Assembly: GCA_902806595.1 (NCBI GenBank)
Contig: CADCXC010000018.1
Span: forward strand, 62,001 to 126,000
Source: Pyrenopolyporus hunteri
Lineage: Eukaryota > Ascomycota > Sordariomycetes > Xylariales > Hypoxylaceae
Direction: 5' to 3'
Length of the DNA: 64,000 nucleotides
Made by a program: the position numbers and the translations under genes. This document shows, one piece after another, positions 56,911 to 64,000 of the stretch (the stretch's first letter is position 1; each line of letters opens with the position of its first letter). The notes below the pieces were generated by a model. It was given only the letters and a program-made list of their open reading frames with translations, ran no database searches and was not told the origin of the DNA.

Positions 56911-57313
56911 GTGACTGAACCTGGTCGCAAACAAATTTCTATCTGTATTCCTATTAACAGATATAATGCTATCGAAGCCTTGTCAAGGGACATAGCGAAG
57001 AAGCTCGAAGCCACTATCTCGCACCGATTTATCACTATCGCGGATAATAATACGGGATTCAGCCTGGCTACTCTTCAACGAATGCTGGCACGTTTAAAGA
57101 TCCGAATCTTGCAACAGTGGGAACTTACTAGAAGACGAGACGTATCGAGTCCGGTACGATGTAGGTATTGATCAAGCACTAGTTTCGGCGAGGCCAAAGG
57201 CCTTTAAAAGTAATAACTAATATATCTAATAACTCGTACCTCGTCTCATTTACATGTCTTGGCGATGACGGCCGATATGCCCTCTATGTACCTGCTATCA
57301 TCGCACAAACCTC

Positions 57314-58218
57314 TCATCCTAGCGCTTTGGAAGGAAATTCGGAATCTCCCAGTATATCCCGCGCCTCTATACTCAGCGCCTGTAGGACCGCCTCGGCGGA
57401 TTCAAACTCACTAAGCCAGCAACTGCGAATGACCTCCGCGAACAGGATGCCCTCCAACCCCGGAAACGCCCGATTCGCAAACTTCTTCTCTATATCGTCA
57501 TCCTCAAGGCCCTCGTACGGCTTCTTCCCCGTGGCGATCTGGAAGATGCATGATCCGAGGGCGAATATGTCCGTCGTCACATTGCAGGGAAGCTCACTAT
57601 GCTCCCTCCAGTCCGCCGGCATATAGAACGGACCGCTCTCGAGATTATAGGGCGGCTTCCCGAGGAGCGAGCAGCCCGAGAAGTCCGCTATGCGGAGCCC
57701 TAGGCCGCTGTCTAGTAGCATATTTGTCGGCTTCAGGTCGGCGTGGATGACGCCGTGAGCATGAAGCAGTGCTACGCCTTGCGCTGCCTGGAGGGCCCAC
57801 CGAGCGCGGAGCTCGGCCGTCACGGTCGCCGCATTATTCCTGAGGTATGCGGCAAGAGACCCGTTAGGCATATACTCCAGAGTAAGTGAGGTATCATCGC
57901 CATCCTTGTTGTAGCTGAGCATGCGTATGAGGCGGGGGTGTGGTGGGAGGTGCGTGTAAGTATCGATCTCACGCTTGAGCTGGTCCCGCTGTTGCGAGCG
58001 CCAGAATTTAGGCATGTCCTTAACGATATATTTTTTAACGCGAGTGCGGCAAGGGAGGAGCTCGATACATCCTGAGCTTGTTACGATAGGCTCTATTTGC
58101 TACCGGGAGTTAGCTCTATATCAAACTATAATATGGCGCGAGAAGGATATAATATTACCATCCGCTCTCCAAGTGAGAGTTCATGCTCAAAAACTTGCGT
58201 AGATGAAAACTCTTCCAT
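57314..58218 (-). CDS. Small divergent Ser/Thr protein kinase (2 exons)
   Basis: Exons 58159-58218 and 57314-58099 give 281 residues; the 59-nt intron has a GCTAACTCC branch site. Seen: ELLPCRTRVKKYIVKDMPKF at the start of the N-lobe, LTLEYMPNGSLAAYL as the hinge, VIHADLKPTNMLL as the catalytic loop (HRD is HAD, but the Asp, Lys and Asn remain), IADFSG in place of DFG (Asp kept), and DIFALGSCIFQIATGKKPYE as helix F. The Gly-rich loop is not recognisable and the VAIK Lys is uncertain, and no APE is seen. The domain occupies almost the whole protein. Similar short, fast-evolving kinases are common in fungal accessory genomes; substrate unknown. It converges on the isocyanide synthase, whose end lies 142-403 bp away depending on the exon model. 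Confidence 0.78.
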
Positions 58219-59349
58219 TGTGATTTGACTGGCTGAACGATGTCCATGAAATGGTTGTAAAGGTAGGGTAGGTAGTTATGGAATGCTGCCAAGTTAGAAT
58301 ACATTCACACGTAACACTCGGTCGATAGACGCTCGTCCCTTTCCGCCAAAAGTGCATCCCTTAGAGTATTGTCCATACCCTTGATCACGGGAATCTCCGG
58401 AATGAATAAAAAGGGGTTACCGGACGATGAGATACGCAAAGAGATAGGGTCATTTGTAGAGAAGAAGATGGAGCGGCTGAAGGCGTATAAATAGGGGTGT
58501 ACAGCTTGTTCCTCCTAAGCGGTTGAACGTGAACGGCCTGGAAAGGGAGACGATCTCAAATACCATCCACTCATAAGAAGGCCCGTTATTACGGCTACGT
58601 TATATAAGCGCAACCACTTTGATCGTGTCGATCATATGATACGTGCTAATGCTGGGTACGAGCCGACACATACCATTTTGAAGTAAGGGATAGAGACTAT
58701 TTTAGTTATTGGATAAATAAAGGGCTAATAACCCATAGCCTATGATTTCATATGTACTAACCCCTAACATATATTTTTACGGCGCTTAAATCAGGCCCGA
58801 GGTCGAAGTTATGTACCCAAGTAATTATATTCTTGTAAGAAGAATGGGGATTATGGCTTTTAGGGCTAAGAGAATGTTTAACCAAATTGATGAATCCAAA
58901 GCTCTTCCATCAAGCCCTTGTCACAGATCACGGGTTGTAGTGGGATAGTGTTAACTTCTACGTAGTAACATTAGGTGGAACTTCATCATAGGGTGAGCGG
59001 AGTCTAGGAAGCCTCGGACTCGACGATGGATGGTCTCAAGGTGTGCTTAGCAGCCCTCCTGCTGATGAGCCCCTATATTTCCGTTTCCGCCAAACCTCGT
59101 TCCTTCTTTCTTATCATCTCACTTCTCTAATCTAAATCAAGCTCGAGTCGGCAGTCTGAACTTCTTGAAGTTTATATTCTTTCCTATGGCTCGGCGAACT
59201 CCGACCTCATACTTTGACATTATCCAAACTTTAAGTTCCTATTCTTGACGTGAAGCTCCTAGGAGTCAGCCAGACGTATAGGTGTCGGCGATGTATTAAT
59301 GGCCATGTAGACATTACTTCAACCGAATATCGGTTGATTAAGTAGTGGT
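58219..59349. other. Intergenic, no gene seen
   Basis: About 1.1 kb between the 5' end of the kinase and the 3' end of the HET gene. AT-rich in the middle (58700-58900). Nothing recognised. Confidence 0.55.
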
Positions 59350-61479
59350 TTAGTAGTTCGTAGTAAATAACACATCTGTAGGTAGATACCCGTGTATACC
59401 GCGTTCATCGTAAGTCTTGGGTTGGATCCAGATGCCCACTAACTGGTAGTCCGAGCACTCCACCCCATCTCGGGGCGATCCCTCCTTGATTGATACTTCA
59501 AACATAACGTGCTTGAGAGGTTTCGTTGAATTCGAGCCGGGAGGATGTGTGCAAACGGAGAGGGTCGATATGTCGGACTCCTGATGATAATTTATCTTGG
59601 AAAGACCAAGTCTTGGCGGGATACCCTCGGACCCAAAATCTACTACTAGACGAAGGCCCTTCTCCTGGCAGAATTTGATATCTAATCCAAGCATCTCACA
59701 GACGATTCTGTAGATATATTCATGATGATCCCCGTCTCCGTCTAAACCCCACACCGACAGAGAAGCGCCTCCGGCTTGCCGGAACCCGGCTCGTGTCTTC
59801 TTATCCATGTGAACCTCTAGCGCTTTGCAGAGTTCTGGCCCGTTGGATATGCGAAATACCTCCTTCATGCCCTTCAAACCAGCCACCAGGGAAACCATAA
59901 AAGAATAAAACGCCGACGTAGTTGTCTTGCCGGCGTTGCTTCCCACATGTTCCCGATCCAGAATGAACAGCATCCGCTCATACATCCCGAGGCTCCAATT
60001 CTGGCAGACCCATACCATGAACTGAATGACGTCAATAGTAGGAATATCGTTAAATGTGCTCTCGAAGTCCATAGGATGTGAGCGCGATAGGAGTTTTATG
60101 TGTTCTATAGGCGATTTGAGTGTTATCGGTAACTCCCCGGCACTATTGAGTTTATACGGATACATCGCGGAAACCAGATTACCGTAAGCTCCCCAGATAG
60201 TATTGATAGTTCCGCCGGTGGCATTAACAGCCGGTTCGGAGAGCGATGACCTCCAAAGACAGCCTCCGGAGTAACTCGGATTGCCGAAAAGCCCTAACGG
60301 AGTCGACGTGACGAGGGATATGCCCCATTTATTCTCGAGTTGGCGAACGGCGTCTTCTATCAGCTGGGGTAATCCCATCTTCTTGTAATCGGGCGGTAAT
60401 ACGTATCTAGGGCAGTCGACCCAGACGGCGACTACGAGATCACGACTCTGCGTGGTACGTCTGTCGTTCAGGGGTGTAATCTCTAGGACGTGGAGAAATC
60501 TTCGAAGCCTGGCTTCCTCTGTCATATCGGGGTCGGACTCGGAGACAAGCTCGTCTCCGCGTAAGAATCGAGATAGTACTTTCTCGAGCGGTTCACGGGT
60601 ACGATGGAAGATGTTCCATGCGGACATGCCAAATAAGCCTTCTCGATATGCCCTCAACGCTTCGCTCCCCATTTGGATATAAGCGTAAGAGGGCCGACCA
60701 GCTATCATTTGCCCCTGTTCGATCTCGTTGGTTGGTGGTAAACGCGAGTAGAATCGAAGCCTTGCAGCCACGTTTAGGCTGTTGATCACGGACGGCGACG
60801 AATTAAACCCGTATATAAGCCCGTCGCAGGCATCCTTCGGGCAGCGCATCGACTCAAGCGACGTCCATCTCACTCGCACATTCCGGGCGTAGAGTAATTC
60901 CTGCCGGGTCCAGAGCCTTTGGAACCAGTACGCGAAACCGACGTTGTTCCAGCACTCGGTGCCTCCAGGGCCGGATGGAGTTCGGTTCGAGCCTTGGCGT
61001 CCGGTCCGTCTACCCCTTTCTGCGATGCACTCGCACATGGCGCCCGGTAGAAGCACCACCACGTTGAAGTTCCGGTAGACGTCGGGGATTTTCGCGAGCG
61101 TCTTCCTCACGTCCTCGTCGTCGTCTTGGTTAATAGATAGCTGATCGATCCAGCAGAATTCGTCCGGTCCGACGCGTTCGCTCCCTGGCGGGGCGTGGCA
61201 TAAGTCCCGCAGGGTGCGAATGAAGTCAGAATATCCGGTTCCAGAGACCCATTCTTCTCCCAAGACCATAGTCGCGTCCGATCCGTCTTCGAAGTGGCCG
61301 ATTCTCCTGGCTTGCCGTCTGAACTCGCCCCATGTGTACGAAATTGCTATGGCGTTTCCTGGGGCGAGGCCGACCAGTTTTCTTCTCACGATGAGGTGTG
61401 AACTGCTGTTAAAACGGCAATTCGAGTCGTGGCAGAAAGAGAAGTTCACGACTCGGGCCTGTGGTATTGGGGATTCCAT
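59350..61479 (-). CDS. HET-domain (heterokaryon incompatibility) protein
   Basis: A single exon encodes 709 residues. The HET domain (about 43-205) shows its three blocks: AIAISYTWGEF (43-53), FCWIDQLSINQDD (108-120) followed by DVRKTLAKIPDVYRNFNVVV, and WFQRLWTRQELLYARNVRV. HET domains trigger growth arrest or cell death when genetically different hyphae fuse, and structurally relate to TIR domains. The C-terminal 500 residues are not recognised; KTTTSAFYSFMVSLVAGLKGM may be membrane-near but shows no clear helix. The ATG at 61479 is the first in frame, right before a run of conserved-looking sequence (VNFSFCHDSNCRF). It is the last gene before the AT-rich block, typical for this family. Confidence 0.88.
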   Translation of the reverse strand: MESPIPQARVVNFSFCHDSNCRFNSSSHLIVRRKLVGLAPGNAIAISYTWGEFRRQARRIGHFEDGSDATMVLGEEWVSGTGYSDFIRTLRDLCHAPPGSERVGPDEFCWIDQLSINQDDDEDVRKTLAKIPDVYRNFNVVVLLPGAMCECIAERGRRTGRQGSNRTPSGPGGTECWNNVGFAYWFQRLWTRQELLYARNVRVRWTSLESMRCPKDACDGLIYGFNSSPSVINSLNVAARLRFYSRLPPTNEIEQGQMIAGRPSYAYIQMGSEALRAYREGLFGMSAWNIFHRTREPLEKVLSRFLRGDELVSESDPDMTEEARLRRFLHVLEITPLNDRRTTQSRDLVVAVWVDCPRYVLPPDYKKMGLPQLIEDAVRQLENKWGISLVTSTPLGLFGNPSYSGGCLWRSSLSEPAVNATGGTINTIWGAYGNLVSAMYPYKLNSAGELPITLKSPIEHIKLLSRSHPMDFESTFNDIPTIDVIQFMVWVCQNWSLGMYERMLFILDREHVGSNAGKTTTSAFYSFMVSLVAGLKGMKEVFRISNGPELCKALEVHMDKKTRAGFRQAGGASLSVWGLDGDGDHHEYIYRIVCEMLGLDIKFCQEKGLRLVVDFGSEGIPPRLGLSKINYHQESDISTLSVCTHPPGSNSTKPLKHVMFEVSIKEGSPRDGVECSDYQLVGIWIQPKTYDERGIHGYLPTDVLFTTNY

Positions 61480-62506
61480 AGTCGTGCTGGGTTGGTTGGT
61501 ACTAAGAGTAGGGTTGAGGATGTGATTTCCCCTGAGAAGTCTGATCCGATAGCGCGGGTCGGTGGAGAAACTAGGGTATCAAGATTCAAGGAGAACAAAG
61601 TAAGGCTCAATTTAGACTTTCTGTTAAGTCGTAATAAGAGAAATATTGGTTCTTGAGCCTATGTTCTAGGCTGAAGGCTAAGCCCGTTTCTCTGATGTTG
61701 GGATAATATGCGGTTCTCTGAGGCCTCCTGTCATATAGCCTTACTGGAATAAGAGGTAGGCAAGCTAGGCAGCCACAATAGCAGCCATTGGCCCAAGTTG
61801 TCATTGTAGGCAACTATTGCTGTTACCTATCACCTTAGGGTCAGCTGGGGTGTAAGCGTTTCCGTGAACGGGAAATATACGATATTCCCACCAAGCCACA
61901 GCGTTTAATACGTGGCCCTGAGTGGACGCACCTCTTCGACGTGTATTGGGGGTTTGCCTCAATAGGGGCCAATCACGGGAGCCCTAACCGCCCTATGCCG
62001 TCCTATGGTGTGGCGGGGTAAGTGAGTAGCGAATATTGGGAGATTCAAGAATCAACATCAATCGCATCTAATTCTAGCCAAGCGAGTTTGAACGAAGGCG
62101 TATCTACCTACGGTTACGTCTCTCTAACTCGGACCATGGTCCGAACTATGGTTTCCTTTTTGGGATAACTCAGTCCGGCGGATGCCCCGCGCGAGCCCCA
62201 CCTTCGTCCGAAAGCCCATTATTGTCCGACCGAAATACGGGCTCTTTTGTTTTACCTGGAGGAATAATACTTCCGAGGTAAGTGCACTGCTGCTCTAGAG
62301 ACGGCGCTAGTAGCAGTTCGGCTTAAAATGGTGAATCAGGCCGAGTAATTTCCTTCCGATGCTGCTTCTTTGGATGTGGTCGTTGGTTTCGTTCCAAGTC
62401 TCTGGGCCCGAAAAGGTACCTAGGTACCTAGGTACCTGGCAGAAGGGCGTTAAAATAAATGCCTCAGCCACACCCACCTATTTCACCAGCCACACCTGGT
62501 ATTGCC
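61480..62506. other. Intergenic approach to AT-rich block
   Basis: Normal base composition, no gene. A perfect TACCTAGGTACCTAGGTACC run is at about 62418-62437, just 70 bp before composition changes abruptly. Confidence 0.55.
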
Positions 62507-62990
62507 CGAGGTTTTTTCGGGATATTATCTCGAATTTTTTTCTTAAGAAAAAAATTCGAAAAAAAAAGTAAAAATTAATTACGTAAAAATTTACGAATTA
62601 TATTTTTTACGTTATATTAATTATATATTATATTATATTACGTTACGTTATATTATATTAATTAATTACGCGTATATTTCGCGTAATAATTTATATTACG
62701 TTTTTATTTAATTAATTAAATCGTTTTATTAAATTATTATATATATTCGAAGTTTTTTCGAAATATTATTTCGAATTTTTTTTTTAAGAAAAAAATTCGA
62801 AAAAAAAAATAAAAATTAATTACGTAAAAATTTACGAGTTATATTTTTTACGTTATATTAATTATATATCGTATTATATTACGTTACGTTATATTACGTT
62901 ACGTTAATTAATTACGCGTATATTTTATATAATAATTTATATTATATTTTTATTTAATTAATTAAATCGTTTAATTAAATTATTATATAT
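62507..62990. repeat. Two-copy direct repeat of about 241 bp in AT-rich block
   Basis: Copy 1 starts at CGAGGTTTTTTCGGGATATT (62507) and copy 2 at CGAAGTTTTTTCGAAATATT (62748). Both continue through TTAAGAAAAAAATTCG, AATTAATTACGTAAAAATTTACG, TTTTTTACGTTATATTAATT and TTAATTAATTACGCGTATATTT in the same order. Copy 1 keeps more G and C at its left end than copy 2. Confidence 0.8.
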
Positions 62991-63359
62991 ATCGTAATTA
63001 TTATATTTAAAATTATTTATATTTTAATAAACGATTTTATTAATTAAATTAATTTAATTAAATTAATTTAATTAAATTAATTTAATTATATAAATTAAAT
63101 TAAATAAATCGAATTAAATAAATCGAATTAAATAAATCGAATTATATAAATTTAATTATATAAATTTAATTTTAATTTAACGTATAATTTAATTTAAAAA
63201 ATTAAATTATATAAATTTAATTATAAATATAAATTTAATTATATAAATTTAATTATATAAATTTAATTTTAATTCGATGTATTTTTCGTAATATTTTTTA
63301 AAAAATTTTTCGAATTATATATTTAAAATTAAATATAAAAAAATTATACGAATAATTAT

Positions 63360-63560
63360 TTACGACGATTTTATCGAAAAGTAATATAAAGTAATTTTTT
63401 ACGACGATTTTATCGAAAAATAATAAAAATAATTTTTTATAACGATTTTTCGAAAAATAATAAAAATAATTTTTCGCGACGATTTTATCGAAAAATAATA
63501 AAAGTAATTATTTATAACGATTTTTTCGAAAAATAATATAAAATAATTTTTTATAACGTA
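63360..63560. repeat. Tandem repeat, about 38-bp unit, five copies
   Basis: Units begin near 63362, 63400, 63439, 63477 and 63518 with (T)A(C/T)(G/A)ACGATTTT, continue ATCGAAAA(A/G)TAATA and end AATAATTTTTT. Alternate units differ at CGACGATTTTATCG versus TAACGATTTTTTCG, suggesting a higher-order two-unit period. Confidence 0.7.
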
Positions 63561-64000
63561 TTAATAAATACGTACGTAAATAAAATAAAAAAATAACGAT
63601 AAAAATAAACGCGATATAATAAAATTAATATTATATAAATTATTTTAAAAAAAAATTATTTAATAAAAAAATTATAAAAAAAATTTCCTTTATATAAATA
63701 AAAATATATAAATATTTTTTTTTTAAAATACGTATTATAAAATAATATATATATAAATTAATTAATTATTATTTACTTTATTTTTTTTTCGTAATTAATT
63801 AATTACGAATTATTAATTAAATTTTTCGTTTTATTTATTTTTTTAATTTTAAATTAATTTAATTTTTTTTTTATAAATTTCGTATAATTTTATTAAAAAA
63901 CGTTTTCGTTATTACGTTCGTAAAATTATACGATTTATATATTTATTAAATATTATTAATTTTTCGATTTTTATAAAATTATTTTAAAACTATAAAATTA

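Larger units (their letters stand above)
62507..64000. repeat. Extremely AT-rich block, probably RIP-mutated repeats
   Basis: From about 62515 the composition drops abruptly to nearly pure A+T and continues past the window's right edge. Within it are a direct duplication of about 241 bp (62507-62747 and 62748-62990), AAATAAATCGAATT units (about 63095-63140), AATTTAATTATATA units (about 63140-63260), and about five copies of a 37-39 bp unit CGACGATTTTATCGAAAAATAATA (63360-63560). Remaining C residues are almost always followed by G. This fits an inactivated transposon or heterochromatic repeat after exhaustive C-to-T change outside CpG. No ORF survives. Confidence 0.8.

Noticed and set aside
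1..64000. CRISPR array, bacterial operons or riboswitches
   Set aside because: The window is eukaryotic with spliceosomal introns; no regular repeat-spacer structure exists. The hairpin run at 38 kb has neither constant repeats nor constant spacing.

Overview
The window is nuclear DNA of a filamentous ascomycete (Pezizomycotina, most likely a sordariomycete). This rests on short introns of about 48-214 nt with GTAAGT/GTACGT donors and CTAAC/CTGAC branch sites, fungus-specific families (HET, Hce2 effector, STAND N-terminal domain, DIT1/PvcA isocyanide synthase, Mtc1), dispersed TACCTAGGTA-type intergenic motifs, and an extremely AT-rich block at the right end that looks RIP-mutated. The exon structures below were built by eye from splice consensus, reading frame and family conservation.

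Layout. 1-14 kb: 3' end of an Hce2-type secreted effector, a NUDT15-like Nudix hydrolase, a DHDPS-family aldolase, the WDR24/Rtc1 subunit of the SEA/GATOR2 complex, a UVRAG/Vps38-type autophagy and endosome protein, and a STAND-N-domain/ankyrin protein. 14-28 kb: a small unknown three-exon gene, a gene-poor stretch with scrambled Ty3/gypsy-type retroelement fragments, a GRDP (DUF1399) gene with a Cys/Gly-rich tail, and a non-coding 0.6-kb element with about 110-bp terminal inverted repeats. 28-53 kb: mostly core genes: malic enzyme, Mtc1, a large AT-hook-like nuclear protein, ribosomal protein uL14 (L23), an etherase-type GST, the Rpd3/RpdA histone deacetylase, the proteasome deubiquitinase Rpn11 and an unknown Lys/Gly-rich protein. 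53-64 kb: accessory DNA with an isocyanide synthase, a small divergent protein kinase, a HET-domain gene and finally a 1.5-kb block of over 85% A+T by eye.

Most unusual signals. (1) A dense run of at least ten different hairpins (38152-38930) starts inside the last coding exon of the AT-hook gene, crosses its stop codon and fills the first 680 bp of the convergent intergenic space before the L23 gene. The stems differ from unit to unit but remain paired, and several carry the same loop core, GGATACTTGAACC. (2) An isocyanide synthase gene without recognisable tailoring genes in the window; a 48-nt in-frame intron disguises its active-site region. (3) The terminal AT-rich block, where nearly all remaining C residues lie in CpG.

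The genes do not form one pathway. Rtc1/WDR24 (TORC1 signalling) and UVRAG (PI3K complex II) are both membrane/nutrient-traffic regulators and lie tail to tail. Rpd3 and Rpn11 are codirectional housekeeping regulators. The right end groups self/non-self and specialised-metabolism type genes next to repeat-rich DNA, a common arrangement in fungal accessory regions.
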